Assembly: GCF_000154465.1 (NCBI RefSeq)
Contig: NZ_DS499579.1
Location: 186,001 to 250,000 of the forward strand
Source: Alistipes putredinis DSM 17216
GTDB lineage: Bacteria > Bacteroidota > Bacteroidia > Bacteroidales > Rikenellaceae
Length of the DNA stretch: 64,000 nucleotides
Direction: 5' to 3'
Of this stretch, positions 16,701 to 24,368 are shown in pieces (the first letter of the stretch is position 1; each line of letters begins with the position of its first letter). A program made the translations under genes and the position numbers. Under the pieces are notes generated by a model, which was not told where the DNA came from, made no database searches, and saw only the letters and a program-made list of their open reading frames with translations.

Positions 16701-16800
16701 ATTGGCTTTGGGTGTGGTTGTCGGTACGCTTTCGACCCTGTTCGTGGCGACTCCGATCGCTTACGGTCTGATGAAGCGCGAGGGCCTCGGCAAGAAATAA
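13774..16800 (+). CDS. secDF: Fused protein translocase subunit SecDF
   Basis: Inner-membrane RND-family protein that uses the proton gradient to pull secreted proteins out of SecYEG. SecD and SecF are one 1008-residue chain, the common Bacteroidota arrangement. The SecD half has GLDLKGGMNVMLEV after the first membrane span, a large periplasmic domain, and five more spans from about 510 (VGPSLGQESINAGIL, GIVLTMGMAVDANVIIYERI). The SecF half begins about 685 with a new first span and has NMGAEFTGGRAYVI and TIIGYTINDTVVVFDRIREY. The SecD periplasmic part has an Ala/Glu/Thr-rich insert (about 265-315) between P1 segments. Good terminator at 16818-16858. Confidence 0.97.
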   Translation: MQSKGVIKLLAILLAIACIYQLSFSLKARSVEKKAAEYAAKVSESDSLRQAAEIYYLDSVQNRPVYDLGFISFTYKEVKEKEINLGLDLKGGMNVMLEVQVEDVLKALAGDSAHDPMFEEAIARANKALKEGTNNYIGEFAKAYREVSGGAPLAALFVSPDRKDITPNSSDSEVEKILQEETDAAIDASFNILRSRIDHFGVTQPNIQRLPNSHRILVELPGVKEPERVRKLLQGTASLEFWTTYNNTELVRALEQADQLLRDELAAGATDAAVEETLTEEQPTAAGTEDTTESLIAEVQNNAPAAEEAASASGASRYTREENPLFSLLNPYDGGGAVVGSVAVADTATVAGYLRMDAVRELLPSDVRFEWGIKGEPQNNGRFSLYALKVSTPDGKAPLDGSVIVDARETYAERGAEAKVSMSMNSEGIQDWARLTGDNIGRCIAIVLDGYVYSAPVVRQKIEGGSSEISGNFTIQEAKDLANVLKSGKVPAPARIIQDTVVGPSLGQESINAGILSFVLAFVLVLLYMGLYYKTAGWLSDIALLCNVFLLLGVLVSFGAVLTLPGIAGIVLTMGMAVDANVIIYERIKEELRGGKGLSLAIKDGFSKAYSAIIDGNLTTIITGIVLFIFGNGPVQGFATTLIIGILTSLFCSIFITRLLIEGVVNKWGKISFSRKWSENLMGNAHFDFLGKSKISYIVMIVVLAVSCVSFAVRGLNMGAEFTGGRAYVIRFDRPVQAEEVRMKLQDVFSGYEDAANVSFEVKQYGNENQMRIVTQYKYDDTSDEATSEVDRILYDALHGLYGYPITFENFRNTQNDINGILTADKIGPSIAKDMTWGAIWSVLFSLIAIGLYISLRFKKWQYATGATTALAFNALVVIGVFSLCYGWLPFNLEVNQAFIAAILTIIGYTINDTVVVFDRIREYLVLYPKRDLRENVNNALNATLSRTINTSGTTLVTLLAILFFGGETIRGFIFALALGVVVGTLSTLFVATPIAYGLMKREGLGKK

Positions 16801-16817
16801 AGGTCCGCTTTTTGAAT

Positions 16818-16858
16818 AAAATAGGCTGCAACGTATTGTTGCGGCCTATTTTATTTTT
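16818..16858 (+). terminator. Intrinsic terminator of secDF
   Basis: AAAATAGGCTGCAAC (16818-16832) pairs with GTTGCGGCCTATTTT (16838-16852) with one wobble, followed by ATTTTT. Confidence 0.85.
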
Positions 16859-16865
16859 AACTTTG
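16858..16865 (+). promoter_or_regulatory. -7 element of the ybbR-like/coaE operon
   Basis: TAACTTTG matches TAnnTTTG and overlaps the end of the secDF terminator; ATTG lies 19 nt upstream. The ATG is at 16888. Confidence 0.5.
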
Positions 16866-16887
16866 CCTGACTTAAAAATTGTCTGTC

Positions 16888-17286
16888 ATGGAGCGTTTCG
16901 GTTGGCTGCGTCGTTATGTATCTCCGGTCTTTCTGGCTTTGCTCGTCGCTTCGTTCATCCTGTGGTATATCGCCAAGTTGAACTATACTTATACGACCGA
17001 GCAGCCCTTCACCGTGAATGTGGACGGCGAGCGTTTCAAAGTTTCCTGTGTGGTGGAAGGAGTCGGTACCAACTTGTTCGGCTATCGAGTCTATATGAGT
17101 AAGCGGCTCCGGATTCCCCTGTCGGAGTTGAAATTCCGTTCCGTGAAGGCCGAAGACGGAGAGAAATTCCTGAAGATAGATTCTCTCTCTCTGCACAACG
17201 CCATTTCCGTCCGGTTGAGCGATATCAAGGTCATCTCCGTCGGATCGGTTCCCGAAATTCCGGATCCCCGTCAGCAAGAAAAATGA
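16888..17286 (+). CDS. YbbR-like membrane-anchored protein
   Basis: A 132-residue protein started at ATG 16888 (MERFGWLRRY) instead of the TTG nine bases upstream. One N-terminal membrane span (SPVFLALLVASFILWYI, about 11-27) precedes an extracytoplasmic domain of about 100 residues with beta-rich YbbR-like character (PFTVNVDGERFKVSCVVEG). YbbR-like genes sit next to coaE in many Bacteroidota, and here the two overlap by 4 bp (ATGA). The role in these bacteria is not established. The family call rests on context as much as on sequence. Confidence 0.6.
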   Translation: MERFGWLRRYVSPVFLALLVASFILWYIAKLNYTYTTEQPFTVNVDGERFKVSCVVEGVGTNLFGYRVYMSKRLRIPLSELKFRSVKAEDGEKFLKIDSLSLHNAISVRLSDIKVISVGSVPEIPDPRQQEK

Positions 17287-17885
17287 TTAAGGTAGGTATA
17301 ACAGGAGGTATCGGCAGCGGTAAATCGACCGTCTGCCGGCTTTTTGCCGCTTGCGGCGCCCCTGTCTATGATTCCGATACGCAGGCCAAACGCCTTATGG
17401 AGGAGGATGGGCCGTTACGGAGGCGGCTCGCCGCACGCTTCGGGGAGGAGATCTATGCGGGCGGACGTCTGAATCGCAAGTTGCTGGCCGGCCGTGTCTT
17501 TTCCGATCCTGCGGAGCTTTCGGCGCTCAACGCGCTGGTGCACCCCGCCGTGATGGAGGATTTCGAACGGTGGTGCGGGCGGCAGTCCGGCGCCGACTAT
17601 GTGGTTTTGGAGAGCGCCATCCTTTTCGAGGCCGGATTGGAGGGGTATGTGGACCGTACGATCGCGGTCACGGCTCCTATCGACGTGCGTATTGCACGCA
17701 CCTGCCTGCGTGACGGGGCTTCGGCCGAGGAGGTACGACGCCGTATCGCGGTCCAGCTCGACGAAGAGGAGTTGCGCCGGCGGGCCGACTATACCCTTGT
17801 CAATATAAATCTCGGGGAGCTCGAATACGAGGTTGCCCGCCTGGATAAATTGTTACGCGATGAAAACCGAAAACATTCTGCCTGA
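17283..17885 (+). CDS. coaE: Dephospho-CoA kinase
   Basis: Last step of coenzyme A synthesis: phosphorylates dephospho-CoA on the ribose 3' hydroxyl. At 200 residues it is of normal length. The P-loop GGIGSGKST is at about 8-16, followed by VYDSDTQAKRLM (substrate-binding region), the lid-helix LNRKLLAGRVF and HPAVM, and VVLESAILFEAGLEGYVD (CoA domain). It overlaps the YbbR-like gene by 4 bp and the folP start by 26 bp, so the three are translationally tight. Confidence 0.95.
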   Translation: MIKVGITGGIGSGKSTVCRLFAACGAPVYDSDTQAKRLMEEDGPLRRRLAARFGEEIYAGGRLNRKLLAGRVFSDPAELSALNALVHPAVMEDFERWCGRQSGADYVVLESAILFEAGLEGYVDRTIAVTAPIDVRIARTCLRDGASAEEVRRRIAVQLDEEELRRRADYTLVNINLGELEYEVARLDKLLRDENRKHSA

Positions 17886-18681
17886 TTTGACCACGCCGCG
17901 CGTTATGGCGATCGTCAATGTCACGCCCGACTCCTTTTTCGCCGGCAGCCGCACACCGGATGCCGAGGCTATCGAACGGCGTGTCCGCGAAGCGGCCGAT
18001 GCCGGTTGCGATCTGTTCGACGTCGGAGGCTACTCCTCCCGGCCCGGAGCCGCCGAGGTGACGTCCGAGGAGGAGTGGCGTCGTGTGGAAGCGGGGGTGG
18101 CCGCCGTGCGGCGGATCGCTCCCACACTGCCCGTTTCGGTCGATACGTTCCGTGCCGAGGTAGCCCGGCGGGTGCTCGAAACATTCGGCCCGGTGATCGT
18201 CAATGACATCTCGGCCGGAGAGATGGATCCGGCCATCGTCGATGTGGTCGCCGAGTACGACGCTCCCTATATCGCTATGCACATGCGGGGTACTCCTGCG
18301 ACGATGCAGGGGATGACCTCTTACCGCGATGTGGTGGAGGAGGTCGTTTCCTATTTCCGGCTCCGTGCCGAGCAGTTGCGTCGCTGCGGCGTGCGTCGGT
18401 TGATTCTCGATCCGGGCTTCGGGTTCGCCAAAACCCTCGAACAGAACTACGATCTGCTTCGGGGGCTGCACAACCTTTGCTCGCTGGGCTATCCCGTACT
18501 GGCCGGAGTGTCGCGCAAGTCCATGATCTATAAAGTGCTCGATACGACGCCCGACCGGGCGCTCGCCGGGACGATCGCTCTGGGCTGGGAGTGCCTGCGG
18601 CAGGGGGCTGCGATTCTGCGCGTGCACGACGTGCGGGAAGCGGTCGATACGGTACGTATTTTCAAAGCATTCCGCCCATGA
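17860..18681 (+). CDS. folP: Dihydropteroate synthase
   Basis: Folate synthesis enzyme joining p-aminobenzoate and hydroxymethyl-dihydropterin diphosphate; the sulfonamide target. 273 residues from ATG 17860 (MKTENILPDL); the ATG nine codons earlier would overlap coaE more. TIM-barrel motifs: VMAIVNVTPDSFF, DVGGYSSRPGA (the usual Gly-Glu-Ser is Gly-Gly-Tyr here), VIVNDIS, YIAMHMRGTP, LILDPGFGFAKT and LAGVSRKSMI. It overlaps coaE by 26 bp and the ABC ATPase gene by 4 bp. Confidence 0.95.
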   Translation: MKTENILPDLTTPRVMAIVNVTPDSFFAGSRTPDAEAIERRVREAADAGCDLFDVGGYSSRPGAAEVTSEEEWRRVEAGVAAVRRIAPTLPVSVDTFRAEVARRVLETFGPVIVNDISAGEMDPAIVDVVAEYDAPYIAMHMRGTPATMQGMTSYRDVVEEVVSYFRLRAEQLRRCGVRRLILDPGFGFAKTLEQNYDLLRGLHNLCSLGYPVLAGVSRKSMIYKVLDTTPDRALAGTIALGWECLRQGAAILRVHDVREAVDTVRIFKAFRP

Positions 18682-19334
18682 TAAAAGCTACGGATATCCA
18701 TAAGAGTTACGGTGCGCTGGAGGTGCTCCGGGGAGTATCGCTCGAGGTGTCGCGCGGCGAGGTGGTTTCGATCGTCGGTGCCAGCGGCGCCGGCAAGACG
18801 ACCTTGCTTCAGATACTGGGTACGCTTTCCAAAGCGGATCGCGGCAGCGTCGAGATCGACGGACAGGATGTTTCATCGCTCGGTGATCGGGCTTTGTCGC
18901 GGTTCCGTAACGAGAAGATCGGATTCGTTTTCCAGTTCCACCACCTGCTGCCCGAATTTACGGCTTTCGAGAATGTCTGTATCCCTGGCCTGATCGGACG
19001 GCGTCCGAAAGCCGAAGTGGAGCGGCGTGCCGGAGAGCTGCTGGCGCTCGTGGGGCTGACCCAACGCCGCGATCATAAGCCCGGCGAGCTGTCGGGCGGC
19101 GAGCAGCAGCGGGTCGCCATTGCCCGGGCGCTGGTGAATTCTCCCGCCGTGCTGTTGGCCGACGAACCTTCGGGCAACCTCGATACCCGCAACAAGGAGG
19201 AGGTGCACCGCCTGTTCTTCGATCTGCGTGAACGCTTGGGGCAGACGATCGTGCTGGTGACTCACGACGAGTCGCTGGCTCTCCGGGCCGACCGTCGGAT
19301 CGTAATGAGCGACGGTCTGATCCTTCCTGAGTGA
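18678..19334 (+). CDS. LolD-like ABC transporter ATPase
   Basis: 218-residue ABC ATPase started at ATG 18678, overlapping the folP stop (ATGA). Walker A GASGAGKTT (about 35-43), Q-loop FQFHHLLPEF, signature LSGGEQQRVAIARAL, Walker B VLLADEPSGNLD and H-loop VTHD are all intact. The LLPEFTAFENV and SGNLD patterns place it in the LolD/FtsE/MacB group that powers lipoprotein release or related MacB-fold exporters. No LolC/E permease is adjacent, so the partner is unproven. In many Bacteroidota a LolD annotation is used for this orphan. Confidence 0.85.
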   Translation: MIKATDIHKSYGALEVLRGVSLEVSRGEVVSIVGASGAGKTTLLQILGTLSKADRGSVEIDGQDVSSLGDRALSRFRNEKIGFVFQFHHLLPEFTAFENVCIPGLIGRRPKAEVERRAGELLALVGLTQRRDHKPGELSGGEQQRVAIARALVNSPAVLLADEPSGNLDTRNKEEVHRLFFDLRERLGQTIVLVTHDESLALRADRRIVMSDGLILPE

Positions 19335-19381
19335 CGGGAGTGACTGTTCTGAAATTAGTAGATCCCATTTACACGATTCTT

Positions 19382-20155
19382 ATGGAGTTCGAACCGCTGC
19401 GCGAGTTGCTCGAAACCCTGTACGACCGCTACAACCGGACGGAGTTCATCGCTCCCGATCCGATCAGCGTGCCGCATCGTTTCGAGGGGCGTGAAGACCG
19501 TGAAATCGCGGGCTTTCTCTCGGCGACTATCGCCTGGGGCAACCGTCGTGCGATCGTCGGCAATGCCTGCCGGATGATGTCGTATATGGACAACGCCCCT
19601 GCGGATTTCGTGAAAAATGCTTCGGAGGAGGAGCTTCGCAAGCTGACAGTCTGCGTGCATCGGACCTTCAACGGCGAGGACCTGATCGCTTATGTACGGG
19701 CGCTGCGTTCGCTTTTCCGTCGTTACGGCAGTCTGGGCGAGTTCTTCGAGGGGCGTTATGCGGCCACGGGGTCGATCCCGTCCGTTCTCTCCGATTTTCG
19801 CCGCGAGTTTTTCGCCGAGCCGCACCCGATCCGTTCGGAGAAGCACCTTTCGTCGATCGACAAAGGCTCGGCTTGCAAGCGGCTGAATATGTTTCTGCGC
19901 TGGATGGTGCGCCGCGATGATCGGGGCGTGGATTTCGGGCTCTGGCGCTCGATCCCCATGTCGGCGCTCTATCTGCCGCTCGACCTTCATTCGGGCGACG
20001 TGGCACGGACTTTGGGATTGCTTGTCCGGCGGCAGAACGACTGGCGGGCCGTCGAGGAGGTTACCGCCGTGCTTCGCACGTTCGACCCGGAGGATCCCGT
20101 GCGTTATGATTTCGCGCTGTTCGGCGCCGGTATGGACGGTTTTCTAAAAGGATAG
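19382..20155 (+). CDS. TIGR02757/DUF2400 family protein
   Basis: Conserved Bacteroidota protein of unknown function, 257 residues from ATG 19382 (MEFEPLRELLETLYDRYN), which fits the usual family start; a GTG at 19331, overlapping the ABC ATPase stop, is an alternative. Family signatures visible: EIAGFLSATIAWGNRRAIV near the N-terminus, KRLNMFLRWMVRRDDRGVD and IPLDLH-like LPLDLHSGDVARTLGL. It resembles a helix-hairpin-helix DNA-glycosylase-like fold in architecture, but no activity is established. The next gene starts 2 bp after its stop. Confidence 0.8.
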   Translation: MEFEPLRELLETLYDRYNRTEFIAPDPISVPHRFEGREDREIAGFLSATIAWGNRRAIVGNACRMMSYMDNAPADFVKNASEEELRKLTVCVHRTFNGEDLIAYVRALRSLFRRYGSLGEFFEGRYAATGSIPSVLSDFRREFFAEPHPIRSEKHLSSIDKGSACKRLNMFLRWMVRRDDRGVDFGLWRSIPMSALYLPLDLHSGDVARTLGLLVRRQNDWRAVEEVTAVLRTFDPEDPVRYDFALFGAGMDGFLKG

Positions 20156-20157
20156 CC

Positions 20158-20856
20158 ATGTTCCGGTTCAAACAGTTTGCCGTGCGGCAGGATCGCTGCC
20201 CGATGAAGGTCGGAACCGATGGGGTGCTGCTCGGTGCCTGGGCCGAAGTGCGTCCCGGGGACCGGCGGATGCTCGACGTAGGTACGGGTACGGGCCTGAT
20301 CGCCCTGATGCTGGCCCAACGGAGTGCTGCTTGGATTACGGCGGTGGATATCGATGTGGAGTGTGCGACGCAGGCGGCTGAAAATTTTGCCGCGTCGCCC
20401 TGGGCGGACCGTTTGGATGCAGTGTCTGTCGCGGTGCAGCGATACGATCCGGTTGAAAAATTCGATCTGATTGTTTCGAATCCGCCTTATTACGTCGATT
20501 CGCTGCTTTCGCCCGATGAAGGGCGCAACACCGCCCGCCATGCGGCGGGACTGCCGTTCGGAGAGCTTGCGGCGGCTGTCGTCCGCCTGCTTTCGCCCGG
20601 CGGACGCTTTGCGTTGGTGTTGCCGCCCGTCGAGATGCAGCGATTCCGTTCGGCGGCTCTCGGGCGGCTCTATCCTGTTCGCTGGACGGAGGTTTGTTCC
20701 ACGCCCCGGCGCGGGGTGCGGCGTATCCTTGCGGAGTTCTGCACGACGCCCGTACCGGCTCCGGAGCCTGCACGTCTGATTATCGAACTCGGCGGCCCGG
20801 ACTCCTATACGGAGGATTACCGCCGTCTGACGGGGGATTTCTACCTTAAATTTTGA
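20158..20856 (+). CDS. trmN6: tRNA1(Val) adenine-37 N6-methyltransferase-like (TrmN6)
   Basis: SAM-dependent methyltransferase of the TrmN6/YfiC group, which modifies A37 of a valine tRNA in E. coli. 232 residues. It opens with FRFKQFAVRQDRCPMKVGTD, typical of the family. Motif I is LDVGTGTGLIAL (about 40-51), the acidic motif is VDIDVEC, and the catalytic NPPY tetrad is in LIVSNPPYYVDS (about 104-115), for N6-adenine transfer. It abuts the TIGR02757 gene. The substrate assignment follows the family, and other RNA N6 targets are possible. Confidence 0.85.
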   Translation: MFRFKQFAVRQDRCPMKVGTDGVLLGAWAEVRPGDRRMLDVGTGTGLIALMLAQRSAAWITAVDIDVECATQAAENFAASPWADRLDAVSVAVQRYDPVEKFDLIVSNPPYYVDSLLSPDEGRNTARHAAGLPFGELAAAVVRLLSPGGRFALVLPPVEMQRFRSAALGRLYPVRWTEVCSTPRRGVRRILAEFCTTPVPAPEPARLIIELGGPDSYTEDYRRLTGDFYLKF

Positions 20857-20882
20857 TTATACGGGCAATTCGTATAAATTTG
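20852..20882 (+). promoter_or_regulatory. Consensus promoter of the DUF4831 gene
   Basis: TTTG (20852-20855), exactly 19 nt, TAAATTTG (20875-20882). It overlaps the stop codon of the trmN6-like gene and gives a leader of about 18-20 nt. Confidence 0.75.
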
Positions 20883-20906
20883 CATAAATTAAAATTTTCT
20901 GTGAAT

Positions 20907-21800
20907 ATGAAGAGATTGTTATGGATGCTTCCGCTGCTTTTCGCAGGGATGACGGCTGCGGCCCAGAATCAGGATATGGCCCGATTGGGAACCTATATGA
21001 GCAACGGCGAATTCGTGGTCGGCACGGCCGAAACCGTTCTTGCGGCCGATATTACGGTGCGTTGCGAGAAGATCGTCTGCGGTCCTTATGCCCGCTATGC
21101 CCAGAAGTTCCTCGGTCTGCGTGCGCCGCTTACCGATAAGACCGTCTATACGGTCGCCGATGCCGCCATTGCGTTGATGCCGGGCGAGCGATACGTGACC
21201 GCCGGGGAATTGCCCGCTTCGACCTGTCGGGTGGAGAGTTACGAGGCTCAGGGAGCCGATTTCGCCCGGTTGCAGACCGACCGCCTCGACATGACCGAAA
21301 CCGATCTGCAAACCGCAGCCCGGAATGCCGCTGCCGCGATTTTTTCGTTGCGTAAACACCGTCTCGACCTGATTAGCGGCGAGGCTGGAGAGAATGTCTT
21401 CGGCGCGGGACTTCCTGTGGCGTTGGAGCGTCTCGACCGGCTGGAGCAGGAGTATCTGGAACTTTTCCTCGGCCGGCGTGTGGTGACGACCGAAACCCGC
21501 CGTTTCCGCGTGACGCCCGCCGAGGGCAAATTGCAGCAGATCGTCTGCCGTTTCAGCCCCGATGCGGGGTTGTTGCCGGCCAACGACCTGACGGGAGATA
21601 TCGTGCTGTTGCAGTACGAGCCGCAGGGTATGGCTGTCGATGAAGCCGGCGTGCGTCCCACTTCCTCTACGATTCCGTACCGTATTGCCGCTCTCACGCG
21701 CTGTTCGCTCATCGCTGCCGGGCAGGAGCAGGCCGCGCAGGTGCTGCCCGTTTTCCAGTTCGGCCGTACGATCGCCCTTCAAGTTCCCAGAAACCGCTAA
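20907..21800 (+). CDS. DUF4831 family exported protein
   Basis: 297-residue exported protein, start ATG 20907 (MKRLLWMLPLL) chosen because it begins the signal peptide (cleavage after TAAAQ, about 20) and follows the consensus promoter. The body matches the Bacteroidota DUF4831 type: VVGTAETVLAADITVRCEKIV, ARYAQKFLG, DLQTAARNAAAAIFSLRKHR, and EYLELFLGRR. Function unknown; location periplasm or outer membrane by the signal peptide. The AlkD-like gene follows after 3 bp, so they may be co-transcribed. Confidence 0.75.
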   Translation: MKRLLWMLPLLFAGMTAAAQNQDMARLGTYMSNGEFVVGTAETVLAADITVRCEKIVCGPYARYAQKFLGLRAPLTDKTVYTVADAAIALMPGERYVTAGELPASTCRVESYEAQGADFARLQTDRLDMTETDLQTAARNAAAAIFSLRKHRLDLISGEAGENVFGAGLPVALERLDRLEQEYLELFLGRRVVTTETRRFRVTPAEGKLQQIVCRFSPDAGLLPANDLTGDIVLLQYEPQGMAVDEAGVRPTSSTIPYRIAALTRCSLIAAGQEQAAQVLPVFQFGRTIALQVPRNR

Positions 21801-21803
21801 ACT

Positions 21804-22445
21804 ATGGACTATACGTCGCGGATGGCTGCCCTGCTGGGGCGTTTTCGCCGGGAGCGGAACGGCGTGGTGGCCGATACGATGCAGTATCGGGGGAAAGCGT
21901 ATGGACTAAATTACGGTGTGAGCCTGCCGACGATCCGTGCTGTCGCGCGAGCCGAGCGCCCCGATTCCGACTTTGCCCGTTTCCTCTACCGGCAGGATGT
22001 GCGGGAGCTGAAATTGGCCACTTTCTGGATCGCCGATCCCGTGCAGGTGACTTCCGTCGAATTTTCCGACTGGGGCGAAGGTATTGCCAATTCGGAGATG
22101 GCCGAAGAGTGCGCCTTCGCGCTGATGTCCCGGTCGCCGCGCGGCGACGAGTGGGGCAGAGCCTGGTGCGATACGGGGAACGAATTGCTCGGGTATGCCG
22201 GCTTGTTGGCTCTTTCCCGTATTCCGCATCCCGATTTCAGTTCCTTGGTCCCGGTGCTCCGGCGGCTGGTCGTGACGTATCCCGAATCGAATTTGGTCGC
22301 GCAGGGTGTCGTGGCGCTGCTGGCGGCGATCATGACGAATCCCGCCGTACAACGGCGGGACATCGAAATATTCCTCTCTTCGCTCGGGCCGGGAAAAACG
22401 GCCCGTTACATCGAGGAGGAGATGACCTGGCGGCTGGAGTACTAA
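21804..22445 (+). CDS. AlkD-like DNA alkylation repair protein
   Basis: 213-residue helical-repeat protein of the AlkD-like DNA alkylation repair family, DNA glycosylases that recognise alkylated bases with HEAT-like repeats. Support: YGLNYGVSLPTIRAVARAE near the N-terminus (family: yGv..p.lR.lak), ELKLATFWIADP, and repeated helices with W and D residues (FSDWGEGIANSEM, ALMSRSPRGDEWGRAW). I did not find the conserved catalytic Asp with certainty. The stop overlaps, by 4 bp, the stop of the convergent thioredoxin gene. Confidence 0.75.
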   Translation: MDYTSRMAALLGRFRRERNGVVADTMQYRGKAYGLNYGVSLPTIRAVARAERPDSDFARFLYRQDVRELKLATFWIADPVQVTSVEFSDWGEGIANSEMAEECAFALMSRSPRGDEWGRAWCDTGNELLGYAGLLALSRIPHPDFSSLVPVLRRLVVTYPESNLVAQGVVALLAAIMTNPAVQRRDIEIFLSSLGPGKTARYIEEEMTWRLEY

Positions 22446-22768
22446 TTCAGGCAGACGTGTTCGACTGTTTCGACCTGTTCCTGGAGCGCCAGCAATTCCT
22501 TATAGGTCAGCGGGCCTTCGCAGCGTCGGATCTCATCCCCTTTGCGGAAGTAGATCAGCGTCGGCGTCGTGCGGATCATATAACGGTAGAGCAGGTAGGC
22601 ATTCTCGTCCGCGTCGGTGTTGATCCGGTAGATGTCCACGCGTCCGGCCATGCGGCGTTCGAATTGGTCGAGCACAGGCTCCATGGCTTCGCACGGAACG
22701 CATTGACTGGTGAAAAAATAGATCATCGTGATCGCGTTGCGACCTATTATCTTATCGAAATCTTTCAT
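22442..22768 (-). CDS. Thioredoxin-family protein with CVPC active site
   Basis: 108-residue thioredoxin fold without signal peptide, so cytoplasmic. Start at ATG 22768 (MKDFDKIIGRN); the longer frame upstream has no support. The redox site is FFTSQCVPCEAM (Cys 23 and 26), CVPC in place of the canonical CGPC, and the cis-Pro loop is TTPTLIYF (Pro about 69). The non-canonical pair predicts a redox potential different from TrxA, and a specialised partner. It is convergent with the AlkD-like gene and separated from radA by a terminator. Confidence 0.85.
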   Translation of the reverse strand: MKDFDKIIGRNAITMIYFFTSQCVPCEAMEPVLDQFERRMAGRVDIYRINTDADENAYLLYRYMIRTTPTLIYFRKGDEIRRCEGPLTYKELLALQEQVETVEHVCLN

Positions 22769-22870
22769 ATTTAAGCGGTGTTTTTTGTTTTTGTCGATTT
22801 TTGAATCCTTTTCTGAATGACAGGTGCCGTATCTGTTTCTCGAAGAACTCTTCCTTTTTGAGGGAAGTAC

Positions 22871-22904
22871 CAAAAATAGTGCCCCGATGAGTTATCATCG
22901 GGGC
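22871..22904 (-). terminator. Intrinsic terminator of radA
   Basis: On the minus strand GCCCCGATGA and TCATCGGGGC (22881-22890 and 22895-22904) form a perfect 10-bp stem with a 4-nt loop, then ACTATTTTTGG. It sits 38 bp after the radA stop. Confidence 0.8.
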
Positions 22905-22942
22905 TTCTCGTGCAAGTTTTCAAAAGATACCGGGAATTCTGC

Positions 22943-24310
22943 CTATCCTTCTGCGAACAGGGCACGCGGCAGTTGGTCGATGCTGTTGATCGTGACGATT
23001 TCGATACCTTTGGGTTTTTTGATCGAACGGCCCAGGTAGCCCGACACGACGATCCGTCTGAACCCGAGCCGGGCAGCTTCGCTGATACGCTGTTCCGTAC
23101 GGGGGGCGGGGCGCACTTCGCCCGACAAGCCGATTTCTCCCGCCAGGCAGATCCCTTCGCCGATCGGACGATCGTAGTAGGAGGAGATCACCGCTGCCGT
23201 GACCGCGAGGTCCAGTCCCGGATCGGCGACCTTGAATCCGCCGGCGAAGTTGAGGAATACGTCCTTCGAGAACATCTTCATTCCCACGCGTTTTTCGAGC
23301 ACGGCGAGCAGCATGTTCATACGTTTGTTGTCGTAACCGGTCGCCGTGCGCTGCGGAGTGCCGTAAGCCGCGTTGCTTACCAGTGCCTGCACTTCGATCA
23401 GGTAGGGGCGGATGCCGTCCACCGAAGCTCCTACGGCGATGCCGCTGAGCGGGGTTTCGTAGTGCGAAAGCAGGATTTCCGACGGATTGTCCACCTCGCG
23501 CAACCCTGCGTCGAGCATCTCGAAAACGCCGATTTCGAACGTAGCTCCGAAACGGTTCTTGATTCCTCGCAGAATACGGTATATCAGGTTGTTGTCCCCT
23601 TCGAACTGAAGTACGACATCGACGATGTGCTCCAGGATTTTCGGGCCGGCGATCGTGCCGTCCTTGGTGATGTGACCGATGATGAAGATCGATGTTCCGG
23701 TCGCTTTGGCGTATTTGAGCAGCGATGCCGCACATTCGCGGATCTGCGAAACGCTCCCGGCCGACGATTCGATGATGTCGGTATAGATGGTTTGGATAGA
23801 GTCTATGACCACCAGGTCGGGCCGTTGCTCTTCGATCTGGGCCAGAATATTTTCCAACAGGGTTTCGGCATAGATCAGACACCCTTCGTTGCCGATGCCC
23901 AGACGCAGGGCCCGCATCTTGATCTGCTCGGCCGACTCTTCGCCCGAAACATAGAGGGTTTTCAGGCCGTTGTCCGCCAGGGCGATTTGCAGGCTGAGGG
24001 TCGATTTGCCGATACCCGGCTCGCCGCCGAGCAGCACGAGGGAGCCGGGCACGAGCCCTCCGCCCAACACGCGGTTCACCTCCCGGTTTCCCAGGTCGAT
24101 GCGGCGGTGTTCGCTTTCGTGGATGTCGGCGATTCGCTGCGGACGGGCTTTGGGCAGGTTGGCGACAGTCGCAGGTCCGCCGCCGCTTTCACGGGCGATC
24201 ACCTCTTCGGTGAATGTGTTCCATTCCCCGCAGGAGGGGCAGCGTCCCAACCATTTGGGGGCTTCGAAGCCGCAGTTGCGGCAGAAGAATGCTTTCTTGA
24301 CCTTTGCCAT
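22943..24310 (-). CDS. radA: DNA repair protein RadA (Sms)
   Basis: RecA-like ATPase that promotes branch migration during recombination. 455 residues, full length. N-terminal zinc finger FFCRNCGFEAPKWLGRCPSC (Cys 10, 13, 24, 27), Walker A GGEPGIGKSTL, the RadA-specific KNRFG motif in RGIKNRFGATFEIG, and the C-terminal Lon-like domain (GLDLAVTAAVISSYYDRPIG, LAGEIGLSGEVRPA). The LUD gene upstream ends 58 bp before its ATG on the same strand, so they may share a transcript. Confidence 0.97.
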   Translation of the reverse strand: MAKVKKAFFCRNCGFEAPKWLGRCPSCGEWNTFTEEVIARESGGGPATVANLPKARPQRIADIHESEHRRIDLGNREVNRVLGGGLVPGSLVLLGGEPGIGKSTLSLQIALADNGLKTLYVSGEESAEQIKMRALRLGIGNEGCLIYAETLLENILAQIEEQRPDLVVIDSIQTIYTDIIESSAGSVSQIRECAASLLKYAKATGTSIFIIGHITKDGTIAGPKILEHIVDVVLQFEGDNNLIYRILRGIKNRFGATFEIGVFEMLDAGLREVDNPSEILLSHYETPLSGIAVGASVDGIRPYLIEVQALVSNAAYGTPQRTATGYDNKRMNMLLAVLEKRVGMKMFSKDVFLNFAGGFKVADPGLDLAVTAAVISSYYDRPIGEGICLAGEIGLSGEVRPAPRTEQRISEAARLGFRRIVVSGYLGRSIKKPKGIEIVTINSIDQLPRALFAEG

Positions 24311-24368
24311 GTCGTATCGTTTTTCCGGGGAGTGCCGATGCTGCCGCGACGGGCATCCGCATTCCTTG

